Below are positions 42,570 to 51,110 of a stretch of DNA of 64,000 nt, in pieces. The position numbers and the translations under genes are program-made. The notes beneath the pieces are model-generated. The model searched no databases. It was not told the DNA's origin and worked only from the letters and a program-made list of their open reading frames with translations. The stretch's first letter is position 1; every line of letters starts with the position of its first letter. The stretch is from BJHL01 sp040378885 (GTDB taxonomy: Bacteria > Planctomycetota > Phycisphaerae > Phycisphaerales > UBA1924): assembly GCA_046316615.1 (NCBI GenBank), contig JBKDAN010000049.1:1-64000 (forward strand), read 5' to 3'.

Positions 42570-43658
42570 TCAGGCCTTTCGCTCCCGTTCGCCCGCGGTG
42601 ATGCCCGCGGCGGATGAATCACTGTTGTTCATGCCCAAGACGCCCGAACCGCCGTTGGTCGCCTCGTTCATGCTGCTGTCGCCCGCGAGCGATGCGCCGG
42701 CGAGCGTGTCGCCCGCGATGCTGTCGCCCGGGTTTGCGCCCATGATCGAGTCGTTGCTGGGGCCTTCGGCCATGGCCATGTCGCGACGTTCGGCGGCGGT
42801 GGGCACGTCGGGCACGGGCGGGGGCGGCGGCACGGTGCTGCCGCCGCGACGGCGATCGATCGTCGTCGTCAGGCGGGAGGTCAGCAGGTCACTGAACTGT
42901 TCAATGGTGAGTGGTTTGGTCAGCTTGCCGCGTTCTGCGATGCGGATGTTGCCCGTCTCTTCGCTGACGACGACAACCAGAGCATCACACTCCTGGCTCA
43001 GGCCCACGGCGGCACGGTGACGGCTGCCCAGCCGCGGATCGGGCATGTCCTGCGGGTCTGCGAGCGGAAGCTGCACGCCGGCGGAGTCGATCACGCGTCC
43101 GCGGACGATACAGGCAAGGTCGTGCAGTGCCGCACCCGGGAAGAAGATGGCTTGGAGCAGGCGGCTGGAAAGCTCGGCCCCCATCTTGGTGCCACCCTCA
43201 ACCAGGCCGCTGAGCTTGGTCTGGCGTTCGATGACCACCAGCGCGCCGAACTTGGCGCGGCTGAGGTACTCGACCGCGTCGGAGACTTCTTCGACAATGA
43301 TGCGGATGTCTTTGGGCGTGCTGCGAAGGAAGCTGGTTTCACCCAGACGGACCAGGGCCCGGCGGAGTTCGGGCTGGAAGATGACGACGAGCGCGACGGC
43401 GACCAGGGCGAGAAACTTGTCGTAGAGCAGGCCCAGGCGCTGGAAGGAGCCGTCACCCCCGAACAGGCGGCTCATGACGGTGAGCACGATGAGGATGACC
43501 AGCAGGCCCTTCATGGCGCCGGCGGCCCGCGTGCCCTGCACAAACCGCACGACTAGCCAGACCACCAGCCAAATGACAGCGAACTCGACTGCGATTTCCC
43601 ACCATTGGTAGGTCAGCAGCCGGTTCTGCAGGCTCTGGATGCGGTCGAGCACGCCCAA
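42570..43658 (-). CDS. cdaA: CdaA-type diadenylate cyclase with altered DGA motif
   Basis: A 362-residue membrane enzyme of the DAC family that would make c-di-AMP from two ATP. Three membrane segments (EIAVEFAVIWLVVWLVVRF, then about 48-66 and 78-97) precede the DAC domain. The RHR motif is intact (GSRHRAAVGLS) and SEETG follows (VVVVSEETGNIRIAERG). The usual H-D-G-A is H-D-L-A here (FFPGAALHDLACIV). The C-terminal extension (about 275-362) is Pro-rich and then Ser/Gly/Asn-rich, unlike most CdaA. Start: TTG 43658 with AAGGG upstream, or GTG 43652. ybbR follows 16 bases downstream. Confidence 0.9.
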   Translation of the reverse strand: MGVLDRIQSLQNRLLTYQWWEIAVEFAVIWLVVWLVVRFVQGTRAAGAMKGLLVILIVLTVMSRLFGGDGSFQRLGLLYDKFLALVAVALVVIFQPELRRALVRLGETSFLRSTPKDIRIIVEEVSDAVEYLSRAKFGALVVIERQTKLSGLVEGGTKMGAELSSRLLQAIFFPGAALHDLACIVRGRVIDSAGVQLPLADPQDMPDPRLGSRHRAAVGLSQECDALVVVVSEETGNIRIAERGKLTKPLTIEQFSDLLTSRLTTTIDRRRGGSTVPPPPPVPDVPTAAERRDMAMAEGPSNDSIMGANPGDSIAGDTLAGASLAGDSSMNEATNGGSGVLGMNNSDSSAAGITAGERERKA

Positions 43659-43865
43659 CGAGGGTCCCTTTAAGCATGGTCGCGTTTGGAAAACGGGAGC
43701 GACTGCGGTGCAGTCAGAAAACTCCCCCACGATTGTAACTGCCTTTATGAGTAACTTCGTGCCGGGGAGGGCGTGAAGTTCGGCGAATCTTGAAAGTTGC
43801 TGACCGGGATGCGCCCCGACCATCCTGGCCTGTGCGATAGAGCCGCGCGGGCGGTACCGTTGCGC

Positions 43866-44141
43866 ATGCCGCGAGTGACGGAGTACGTGACCACGCCCAA
43901 CCCGCACGCCATCAAGTGCGTGCTGGATGCGCCGCTGCCCGCCTTGGAGTCGGCGGACAAAGTCCGCAGTTACCGCGACGCCGCCAGCGCTGCGGCGGAT
44001 CCGGTTGCGGCGAAGCTGTTTGCGATCGAGGGCGTTCGCAACGTGCTGATCGTGGGGAACTGGGTGACGGTGGGGAAGGCCCCGGAGGCGACGTGGAAAG
44101 CGGTCAAGGCGAGCGTGGAGCAGACGCTGGCTTCGCTCTGA
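43866..44141 (+). CDS. Nfu N-terminal-type iron-sulfur scaffold fragment
   Basis: A 91-residue protein matching the Nfu_N domain: TTPNPHAIKCVLDAPLP near the start and LFAIEGVRNVLIVGNWVTVG in the middle. Full Nfu/NifU proteins also have a C-terminal domain with C-x2-C, which is absent here, so this is a stand-alone N-domain. It may assist Fe-S delivery. ATG 43866 has no clear ribosome site. It is divergent from cdaA. Related genes (IscX, ferredoxin) occur at 50.3 kb. Confidence 0.85.
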   Translation: MPRVTEYVTTPNPHAIKCVLDAPLPALESADKVRSYRDAASAAADPVAAKLFAIEGVRNVLIVGNWVTVGKAPEATWKAVKASVEQTLASL

Positions 44142-44167
44142 TCACTCGCTCTCATGACATGCTCTGA

Positions 44168-45844
44168 TCATTTCTTGACGGGCTGGGCCTTTTCGTCATC
44201 GCTGATCATGCGGTCGAGCATCGTGCCGACGAGGGCGGTGGTTGCGCCGTCGTGTGAGCCTTCGCCCTGCACCATGATGCGCGGGGTGATCTGGATGTTC
44301 TGCTCGCCCACGATCTTGAGGAGTTCGATCAAGGCGGCGTTGCTCTTACCGATCTGTTCGGCGATCTGCTTGTACGCGTCGGCCTGGGCCATGGCTTTGA
44401 TCTTGATGGCCTGAGCCTCGCCCTCGGCTTCAGCGATGCGCCGCTTCTGGTCTTCGCCGGCGATCTTGACGCTATAGGCGGCGGTAGCAAGCTTCTTTTC
44501 TTCTTCGCTTTCCTGAGTCGTACGGCTGAGCTGCTTCTTCTGCTCGGCGGCCTTCTGCTGCTCCTGGAAGGTCTGCTGCTCCTGCTTGGCCAGTTCACGG
44601 TCGGTCTGTGTCTTGAGCAGGCTACCCAAGCTTTGCTCGTCGCCCACTTCGCCAATGCGCACGGCGGTGACTTTCACGCCGAATCGTGACATTTGCTCGG
44701 TGAGCATGACCAGTGACTGGCTCTCCTGCAGGCTGCGCTGCTGGACGTAGTCGAGGGCGCGGACCTTCTCGGCGTTGTTACGGAAGATTGCACGCACCGC
44801 GCTGTTCATCACGTTGCGGAAGCGTTCGCCTTCGTCATCACCCAGACTGGCGACAACCACGGGGGCGTTGACGGCTTCGATGACGTACTCGACGCGCACA
44901 TCGACCGGGAACTTGAAGCCGTCGCTGGTGGTCACGCGGATTTCACGCTCTTCAGCCACGGGATCCTGCATCGCGCCGCTGCGCGGCTGGGTCGGGGGCA
45001 CGCTGCCACTGCCATACTGCGCGGCGGTGTAGTGGGCGACCATGACACTGCTGTAGAGTTCGATGACGCTGAAGGCGTCGGTATTGATGGGGTACTTGCC
45101 GGGCTTGAGCACTTCTCGGCGGATGCCCATTTCGCCATCTTTGGCGAAGCTGAGCACGCGCTCGTCAGGCAGCTTCGCGGCTTGTTCGGGCGAGATCTCG
45201 GCGTTGGTGGTGGCATCAACCAAGATGCTGCCCGGCGTGCCGAAGTTGGACTTCACGACGCCCACTTCGCCTTGCAGAATCTCGGTCTGATCCACCATCT
45301 TCACGCGGAAGAGCAGCGGATTGAGGCGATAGGTGCCGGGGGGAAGCACGCTGACCTGCTTGCCCTTGTAGCCCTTGCCTGTCGTAAGGAAGTAGCGGGC
45401 GTCTTGCATGTCCTCGAAGGTGGCTTGGCTCCATTCGGGGGCGAAGAGTTGGCCGCCTGTCAGCGTCAGGCCGTCGGTGGCCTCAATGATGCCGATCATG
45501 CCGCTTTCCACAATTGTGAGCGGCTGGTTGGTGACGCTATAGATGAAGGGCCAGTACCAGAAGTGCAGGCCCGGCGGGAGCGTGTCGGCCTGCGGGCCCA
45601 TCTCGCCGTTGACGGCGATGATCTTGCCGTTCTTGAGCGAGGGACCAAGCCAGTTCTTGTTGACCACGCCCACTCGGTCACTGGGCACGTAGACGACGCT
45701 ACAGAAGGCGAGCCCGACGAAAAGGGAGAAGCCAGCGGCGACGAGCGCGGCGGTCTTGGCCGACTTGGCCTGCCAGCGAAACGCAGCGACCACGAAGAGC
45801 AGTGCGACGATGATGGCGAGAATAAGGATGAACGTGCCGAGCAT
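44168..45844 (-). CDS. SPFH/band-7 (flotillin-like) membrane protein
   Basis: A 558-residue protein. Two membrane segments at the N-terminus (LGTFILILAIIVALLFVVAA and AALVAAGFSLFVGLAFCSVV) lead to an extended SPFH domain (about 60-390), including RVEYVIEAVNAPVVVASLGD. A long Glu/Lys/Gln-rich coiled coil follows (about 420-500). GGGAGG lies eight bases before ATG 45844. Such proteins form membrane microdomain scaffolds. The SPFH part is longer than in typical flotillins and may be duplicated or interrupted. Confidence 0.9.
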   Translation of the reverse strand: MLGTFILILAIIVALLFVVAAFRWQAKSAKTAALVAAGFSLFVGLAFCSVVYVPSDRVGVVNKNWLGPSLKNGKIIAVNGEMGPQADTLPPGLHFWYWPFIYSVTNQPLTIVESGMIGIIEATDGLTLTGGQLFAPEWSQATFEDMQDARYFLTTGKGYKGKQVSVLPPGTYRLNPLLFRVKMVDQTEILQGEVGVVKSNFGTPGSILVDATTNAEISPEQAAKLPDERVLSFAKDGEMGIRREVLKPGKYPINTDAFSVIELYSSVMVAHYTAAQYGSGSVPPTQPRSGAMQDPVAEEREIRVTTSDGFKFPVDVRVEYVIEAVNAPVVVASLGDDEGERFRNVMNSAVRAIFRNNAEKVRALDYVQQRSLQESQSLVMLTEQMSRFGVKVTAVRIGEVGDEQSLGSLLKTQTDRELAKQEQQTFQEQQKAAEQKKQLSRTTQESEEEKKLATAAYSVKIAGEDQKRRIAEAEGEAQAIKIKAMAQADAYKQIAEQIGKSNAALIELLKIVGEQNIQITPRIMVQGEGSHDGATTALVGTMLDRMISDDEKAQPVKK

Positions 45845-45981
45845 GAGCAATGCCTCCCTGCCGGGCGTGGGCGCATGACAGCGCGCTCGCGCGGCGCGAG
45901 TGTGTTTGGAGTTTGAGATATCGGGTTTCAGCATGAAAAGTGAACAAAGTTCGCCCGGAGACGGTGTCACTACGATGCAGC

Positions 45982-46869
45982 ATGCTGCGAGGGGGCGATT
46001 CCAATCAGAGCACGCAACGACCCCGCAGTGTCAGTTGGGGGATGGGATGGGTGTTGGTGGGTCTGGGGCTCTTGGGACCGTGCGTCGTGGCAGCGGCTGT
46101 GGGGTATGCGAACTACGGCTACGTGCTGGGGCCGGGTTTGCCAGACGCGCGGTTGCGCAATCCCGCAGCGATCCAATGCGTCGCGGTCGTCTATACGAGC
46201 AACGGGGTCGTGACAACCTTTCAGCGCGATATCCCTTCGCTCGCGCGTGCGCAAACCTCGATTCCACGGCTGTGGCAGACGTATCACTCCTTCCTGCAGG
46301 CGTATGGCGTGAAATTGGCGCCGTCAGACGTCTCGGCCACGTTGCCGCCACCACCGGCCACCGACGGGTTGTTTGAGACGCTGGTTCAAGAGGGTGTACT
46401 GAGCGCGGCGGTGTTTCGCCCCGAGGTGCCGAGCAGTTTTGAAGGGGCGGTCATTCACTTCACGTCGACAAACGACGAACCGCTGGTGGGAGTCATTCTG
46501 TCAATCTACGGGCCGGACATCTATCGGGCTCGCATCGTGCAGGTGGTGGCGCGGGGCGATCCAACGAAGTGGGAGGTCTTGCACGCGCGGTCGTTCACTG
46601 CACCGATCGCGAACCAGAGCGAGGCACCGCTCTTTGAGAACATTGCACCGCTGCTCTATCTCATCCTCGGAGCACCACTGATCGCACTTGGCGTCATTGT
46701 GCTCGGTGTGCGCAAACTGCTGCTGATCTGGGATCATCAAGCGTGGCAGTGCCCGTTCTGCCGCTACGACGTGTCGGGTTTGGGTGCGGCGACGTGTCCG
46801 GAATGCGGGCATGCGCTGCCGCCGGGGCAGCGTCCTGACTTGGCGGTGTCCGACGCTCAGGCCCCTTAG
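45982..46869 (+). CDS. Membrane protein with C-terminal zinc ribbon
   Basis: A 295-residue protein with a membrane segment near the N-terminus (MGWVLVGLGLLGPCVVAAAV) and one at about 222-246 (LLYLILGAPLIALGVIVLGV). The C-terminus has a Cys4 zinc ribbon (CPFCRYDVSGLGAATCPECG), the same type as in the gene at 40095-41060. The middle part is extracytoplasmic and unrecognised. ATG 45982 or GTG 45940 could be the start; no ribosome site decides. It is divergent from the SPFH gene. Function unknown. Confidence 0.75.
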   Translation: MLRGGDSNQSTQRPRSVSWGMGWVLVGLGLLGPCVVAAAVGYANYGYVLGPGLPDARLRNPAAIQCVAVVYTSNGVVTTFQRDIPSLARAQTSIPRLWQTYHSFLQAYGVKLAPSDVSATLPPPPATDGLFETLVQEGVLSAAVFRPEVPSSFEGAVIHFTSTNDEPLVGVILSIYGPDIYRARIVQVVARGDPTKWEVLHARSFTAPIANQSEAPLFENIAPLLYLILGAPLIALGVIVLGVRKLLLIWDHQAWQCPFCRYDVSGLGAATCPECGHALPPGQRPDLAVSDAQAP

Positions 46870-46893
46870 AATCGCCTCCAATTTCTCGGAGGC
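46867..46893 (+). promoter_or_regulatory. Possible asnS -10 and SD-sequestering hairpin
   Basis: TAGAAT (46867-46872) matches the -10 consensus at five of six positions and overlaps the end of the preceding gene. GCCTCC (46874-46879) can pair with GGAGGC (46888-46893), which contains the asnS ribosome site. No good -35 was found at normal spacing. Confidence 0.35.
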
Positions 46894-46898
46894 TTCCC

Positions 46899-48422
46899 AT
46901 GTCCTGGCTTCGCGTTGTTGATGCTCTTTCTCCCGCCAAGGCTCCTGTCGGCACCCGTGTGACCGTGAAGGGCTGGGTTCGCACTCGCCGAGACAGCAAG
47001 GCGGAGGGCGGGCTGTCGTTCGTCGCGGTGCATGATGGCACGTGCTTTGACGCCATTCAGGCTGTCGTGAAGGGGGACATTGCCAATTACACCAGCGAAG
47101 TTGTCAAGCTGACGACGCACTGCTCGGTCGAAGTGACCGGCGTGATTGCGCAGACGCCCAAGGGCGGCAACGAGATTCAGGTAGAAGCCGCGAGCGGCGG
47201 CAGCGTGAAGGTCGTGGGCTGGGTGGAAGATCCCGACCACTACCCGATTCAGCCCAAGCCGCACAGCTTCGAGTATCTGCGCGAGCAGGCGCACCTGCGC
47301 GTGCGTACCAACACGTTCGGCGCGGTGGCCCGCATGCGGCACTGCCTGAGCATGGCGATTCACCGGTTCTATCACGAGCGCGGCTTTTACTACGTCCACA
47401 CGCCCATCATCACGGGCAGCGACTGCGAAGGCGCGGGCAACATGTTCAAGGTGAGCACGCTGGACATGATGCGGCCTTTGCCGCGAGTGCCTGCAGAGAG
47501 CGAATCGGCAGAAGCCAAGAAGCTGCGCGAGGAGTTCTCGAAGAAGGCCAACATGCCGGCGTGGACGTACGGGCAGGTTGATCACAGCGGCGACTTCTTC
47601 GGCAAGGAATCGCACCTGACGGTGAGCGGGCAGCTCAACGTGGAGACGTATTGCTGTGCGATGTCGCGCGTGTACACGTTCGGGCCGACGTTCCGCGCTG
47701 AGAACAGCAACACCAGTCGCCACCTGGCGGAGTTCTGGATGATTGAACCGGAAATCGCGTTTGCCGATTTGCAGGCGGACAGCGAGCTGGCGGAAGACTT
47801 CATCAAATTCCTGATCAACGCGGCGCTGACGGAGCGCGCGGATGACATGAAGTTCTTTGATGAACGCATTGAGAAGGGTTTGCTCGCGCGGCTTGACCAC
47901 GTGCTGAAGACGCCTTTCCGCCGACTGCCTTACACCGAGGCGATCAAGATTCTTGAGCAGGCCATCGCCAAGGGTGAGAAGTTTGAGTACCCGGTGAAGT
48001 GGGGCACGGACCTGCAGAGCGAGCATGAACGCTACCTGACCGAAAAGCACTTCAAGCAGCCGGTCATTCTGATGAACTACCCCAAGCAGATCAAAGCGTT
48101 CTACATGCGACTGAACGCGCCGGGCACCGATAGCGCGCCCGGCGACACGGTGGCGGCGATGGACGTGCTGGTGCCGGGTGTGGGCGAGATCATCGGTGGC
48201 AGCCAGCGCGAGGAGCGCATTGATGTGCTGGATGCACGCATCAATGAGATGGGCCTGCCCATCAAGGAATACTGGTGGTACCGCGATCTGCGGCGTTTCG
48301 GCACGGTGCCTCACGCGGGCTTCGGGCTGGGCTTTGAGCGCGCGATGATGTTCATCACGGGCATGCAGAACGTGCGCGATGTGATTCCGTTCCCGCGGAC
48401 GCCGAAGAACGCGGAGTTCTGA
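46899..48422 (+). CDS. asnS: Asparaginyl-tRNA synthetase
   Basis: A 507-residue class IIb synthetase that charges tRNA(Asn). The N-terminal OB anticodon-binding domain (VKGWVRTRRDSKAEGGLSFV) is followed by the catalytic core: RVRTNTFGAVARMRHCLSMA, FYYVHTPIITGSDCEGAGNM, VYTFGPTFRAENSNTSRHLA with motif 2, and PHAGFGLGFERAMMFITGMQ, the class II motif 3 region. An insertion of about 40 residues (PRVPAESESAEAKKLREEF) sits between motif 1 and 2. GGAGG lies before ATG 46899. The next gene starts four bases after its stop. Confidence 0.98.
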   Translation: MSWLRVVDALSPAKAPVGTRVTVKGWVRTRRDSKAEGGLSFVAVHDGTCFDAIQAVVKGDIANYTSEVVKLTTHCSVEVTGVIAQTPKGGNEIQVEAASGGSVKVVGWVEDPDHYPIQPKPHSFEYLREQAHLRVRTNTFGAVARMRHCLSMAIHRFYHERGFYYVHTPIITGSDCEGAGNMFKVSTLDMMRPLPRVPAESESAEAKKLREEFSKKANMPAWTYGQVDHSGDFFGKESHLTVSGQLNVETYCCAMSRVYTFGPTFRAENSNTSRHLAEFWMIEPEIAFADLQADSELAEDFIKFLINAALTERADDMKFFDERIEKGLLARLDHVLKTPFRRLPYTEAIKILEQAIAKGEKFEYPVKWGTDLQSEHERYLTEKHFKQPVILMNYPKQIKAFYMRLNAPGTDSAPGDTVAAMDVLVPGVGEIIGGSQREERIDVLDARINEMGLPIKEYWWYRDLRRFGTVPHAGFGLGFERAMMFITGMQNVRDVIPFPRTPKNAEF

Positions 48423-48426
48423 GATC

Positions 48427-48927
48427 ATGCCGCTCAATCTGCCGCCCGAGTTCTGGAATCAGCTGGCGCAGGCATCGTCGGTGCCACTGCTTGTGCCCAC
48501 TGTTCCCAAGTCGTCGCGTGCTGAGTGGATCACGACGTCGGGCCGGCTCGTCTCATCCATCAACGTTCGCACGGTTGAGCAGAACCGCTTTGTCGTCAAG
48601 CCGATCAACCTTGCTGACTCCGTAGATTGGTGCAGGAATTTCGAGTCTTTGCTTTGCTCGTATGACGTGCGCGCGGCGGCGTTTCGCGCTCACTGTGTTG
48701 CGACTGAGGAGCAGTGCAAAGCGTATCGCGTCGCCACATTCATACAGGGCGACGAGGTGCCGCTGTGCTGCGGCAAACCCATGTACTTCGTCGGACAGAT
48801 CGACGACAACAACATCTGCGACGAGCCGCCTTTGGAGCACAAGTACTGGTGGCATGATGCCGCGAGCTTCTATGTGTTTACGTGCAGCACCTGCCTTGAG
48901 TGCAAAGCCGTTGGGCAGCAGTTTTAG
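48427..48927 (+). CDS. Cysteine-containing protein of unknown function
   Basis: A 166-residue protein. The C-terminal part has two Cys pairs, CCGKPMYFVGQIDDNNI and later CSTCLECKAVGQQF, a layout seen in some DUF1963-like and zinc-ribbon proteins, but the family cannot be fixed. It starts four bases after asnS and is probably in the same transcript. No function can be assigned. Confidence 0.7.
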   Translation: MPLNLPPEFWNQLAQASSVPLLVPTVPKSSRAEWITTSGRLVSSINVRTVEQNRFVVKPINLADSVDWCRNFESLLCSYDVRAAAFRAHCVATEEQCKAYRVATFIQGDEVPLCCGKPMYFVGQIDDNNICDEPPLEHKYWWHDAASFYVFTCSTCLECKAVGQQF

Positions 48928-49017
48928 TGCTGCGTGACAAAATGAACCGCCCTGTTTGCCGCTTCACACCGTAGATGGGTGTAGCCTGCGACCAACCTGC
49001 GGCAACCAACCTGCCGC

Positions 49018-49539
49018 ATGAAACGCTGGCAACTGATTTCGCTCGTGGTTGTGTTGCTCATCGCGATGGTGTGGTTTCTCTACGCGCTCTACTTTGCGTG
49101 GCAGTCAAACTACGACTACAAGGACATTCAGCCCAACGCGGATTTCTGGGGGCAGATCTTCGCCTCGGGCTTTGCGTTTGTCGGCAATGGCATTTTCTTC
49201 ATCACGCTGGTGCAGCAGACGGAAGAACTTCGTTTGATGCGCGAGGAGCATCGCGTCAGTCGCGAAGAAGCTCGCGGCATGCGCGAACTGGCGGAGCGGC
49301 AGGAACACCACCTGCGGCGGCAACTGCTGCTGACCGAGAAGGCCGCGCGGCTTCAGCAGTTCTTTCAGTTGCGGGACACGCTGCGCGAGCTCGATGCGTC
49401 CAAAGAAATTCCCGCCGAAGAAGCAGCAATGCGGCGGCGCGGGCTGGTCACGCTGATCGGCAACATTCTTGATGCGGAGCACTTTGAGCCCGATGAGATG
49501 GCCACGTTACTCGCGATGGTGCGTGATCGGCGGGCGTGA
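49018..49539 (+). CDS. Membrane-anchored coiled-coil protein
   Basis: A 173-residue protein with two hydrophobic segments (LISLVVVLLIAMVWFLYALY and IFASGFAFVGNGIFFITLVQ) and a charged helical part (EELRLMREEHRVSREEARG and LLTEKAARLQQFFQLRDTL). This resembles the putative phage-abortive-infection/membrane-anchored coiled-coil family seen in many bacteria, but the assignment is weak. The start is in a repeat-like context: GCGGCA/TGCCGC arms lie at 49001-49018. Convergent with the next gene, eight bases apart. Confidence 0.7.
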   Translation: MKRWQLISLVVVLLIAMVWFLYALYFAWQSNYDYKDIQPNADFWGQIFASGFAFVGNGIFFITLVQQTEELRLMREEHRVSREEARGMRELAERQEHHLRRQLLLTEKAARLQQFFQLRDTLRELDASKEIPAEEAAMRRRGLVTLIGNILDAEHFEPDEMATLLAMVRDRRA

Positions 49540-49547
49540 TGCGACGA

Positions 49548-50294
49548 TTACGGCGTGACGCGCAGTAGCGGGGGCGTCATCGGGTCGCCATTACCTTTGC
49601 CGACGAGCGAGTCGATCTGCGCAAGGCGCGGCTCGCCGTCGCGGCGTTTGTAGATGATGGTGATGCCCGGGCAGCGCTGGGGCGGCTCGTGCGTGCGCGG
49701 TGATGGCAAGGTGACGCATTCGAAGCGTGGGTTGGCCATGAGCTGCCGGACGGCGTGGCCCACGCCATCGAAGTAGAGGCTGTCGTGCAGCAGGATCGCT
49801 CCGCCCGAGCGGAGAAGTGGCTCGAACGCGATAAGTTCGAAGATGATGGTTTCGTACGCGTGGTCGCTGTCGAGCACGAGGAGGTCGAAGGGTTCACCCG
49901 TGTAGATGCGCGGATCACGCAGGTTGACGGCGTCGATGCTGGAGGTGTGCATCCAGCGAATGAAGCGGGCAACATCGTGATTCTCCCACAGGTGCGGCAG
50001 CAGCGCACAATCCATCGAGACAACTTCACGCGGAAGGCCGTCGATGGCGGTCATTTCTCGCAAGGCCAAGGCGATGCACGTGGTGGAATAGCCCAGGTGT
50101 GTGCCGGTTTCGAGCACGCGGCGTGGGCGCAGCAGGCGCGTGAAGGAGCGCCACAGGCGGCCCACTTCCACCTCAACGCTGCCGTAACTGAGCGGCTCGC
50201 CCGGCGCGGTGCGGTAGCCGCCAGTCGTGAAGTCGTACGTGGCTTCGTGGGCGAGCAGGGCCGGTGGATCGTCGTGGCTGTGGGGCAAAGGCAT
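49548..50294 (-). CDS. Class I SAM-dependent methyltransferase-like protein
   Basis: A 248-residue protein with the O-methyltransferase/cephalosporin-hydroxylase fold. Motif I is VLETGTHLGYSTTCIALAL, motif II-III includes FDLLVLDSDHAYETIIFEL, and LLRSGGAILLHDSLYFDGVG follows. These are typical of class I methyltransferases. Substrate unknown. ATG 50294 has a CATAAA element nine bases upstream and no ribosome site. Next to it, IscX and ferredoxin genes lie on the same strand. Confidence 0.85.
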   Translation of the reverse strand: MPLPHSHDDPPALLAHEATYDFTTGGYRTAPGEPLSYGSVEVEVGRLWRSFTRLLRPRRVLETGTHLGYSTTCIALALREMTAIDGLPREVVSMDCALLPHLWENHDVARFIRWMHTSSIDAVNLRDPRIYTGEPFDLLVLDSDHAYETIIFELIAFEPLLRSGGAILLHDSLYFDGVGHAVRQLMANPRFECVTLPSPRTHEPPQRCPGITIIYKRRDGEPRLAQIDSLVGKGNGDPMTPPLLRVTP

Positions 50295-50324
50295 CGCGCC
50301 ACTTTATGCGAAGGTGCGGCGTGA

Positions 50325-50564
50325 TTAGTCGTCGTCGTCGGACTTGCGGCCGCCTGCGCGTTCTTCGATCCACGCGGCCTGGATGTGCTCGAGGATCTTT
50401 TCGTTGACGACATGGCCCGGACGCTCACGGAAGCCGGGCAGAGCGGCAACGAGCTTCTTGAGTTCGACAAAGCCGATGCGCAGCGGATCGCGATCGGGGT
50501 AGTGCTCATTGAGCAGTTCGCCGATGTAGTCGGTCTCGAGCCAGTCGAATGTGTCGTCGGGCAT
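50325..50564 (-). CDS. iscX: IscX iron-sulfur assembly accessory protein
   Basis: A 79-residue acidic protein. It matches IscX/YfhJ: an early D-W-L-E-T-D-Y-I-G segment, then YPDRDPLRIGFVELKKLVAA, and N-E-K-I-L-E-H-I-Q-A-A-W-I-E-E. The C-terminal GGRKSDDDD tail is extra. IscX binds IscS and modulates iron donation in the ISC pathway. In many bacteria iscX is adjacent to fdx, as here (fdx is 20 bases upstream), but no iscS/iscU is in the window. Confidence 0.93.
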   Translation of the reverse strand: MPDDTFDWLETDYIGELLNEHYPDRDPLRIGFVELKKLVAALPGFRERPGHVVNEKILEHIQAAWIEERAGGRKSDDDD

Positions 50565-50584
50565 GGCTCAGTCTCGGAGCGCGA

Positions 50585-50983
50585 TCAGTGGGGAATTTCT
50601 TTCACGGCGTTGCGATTCCACGCGGGCACGCGCACGCGGATGGCGCCTTCCTTCTCGATGACGCATTGGCAGGCCAGGCGCGAGTTGCGCTGCAGGCCCG
50701 GCGCTTCTTCCACGCGGTCTTCCTCGGCTTCCGTGCTTTCGGCGAGGTTCTTCATGCCGTCTTCAACGTACACGTGGCAGGTGCTGCACGCACAGACGCC
50801 GCCACATGCGTGCTCGATGTTGATGCCATGTTCCATGGCAAGCTCGAGCAGGCTCTCGCCGGTGGCGCCCATGAGTTTCCACTCTTTGATGGCCTTGCCC
50901 GTCAGACCTTCGGGGTCTTCGAGGAAGAAGGTCACGGGAACGACATCGGGGCCGTGGGGGCGATCGGAGTGCTTGAGGTGCAT
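50585..50983 (-). CDS. fdx: ISC-type [2Fe-2S] ferredoxin
   Basis: A 132-residue adrenodoxin-type ferredoxin. The four cluster cysteines are in CGGVCACSTCHVYV and RLACQC, the C-x5-C-x2-C...C arrangement. The pattern LLELAMEHGINIEHACGG precedes them. It gives electrons during Fe-S assembly. It pairs with iscX 20 bases downstream, the usual partner order. The protein has about 20 extra residues at the N-terminus compared with E. coli Fdx. Confidence 0.95.
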   Translation of the reverse strand: MHLKHSDRPHGPDVVPVTFFLEDPEGLTGKAIKEWKLMGATGESLLELAMEHGINIEHACGGVCACSTCHVYVEDGMKNLAESTEAEEDRVEEAPGLQRNSRLACQCVIEKEGAIRVRVPAWNRNAVKEIPH

Positions 50984-51110
50984 TGCAGGGAATAGTACGA
51001 AGCTGAGGTGCCTGATGGATGCGACCGGACTTGAAGGTCAATAATGCCGCACTCGTGGCTTGATGCCCGGGTGCGTGGGTGTGCGGGTTGCGTGCATCTG
51101 GTTCGCACTC

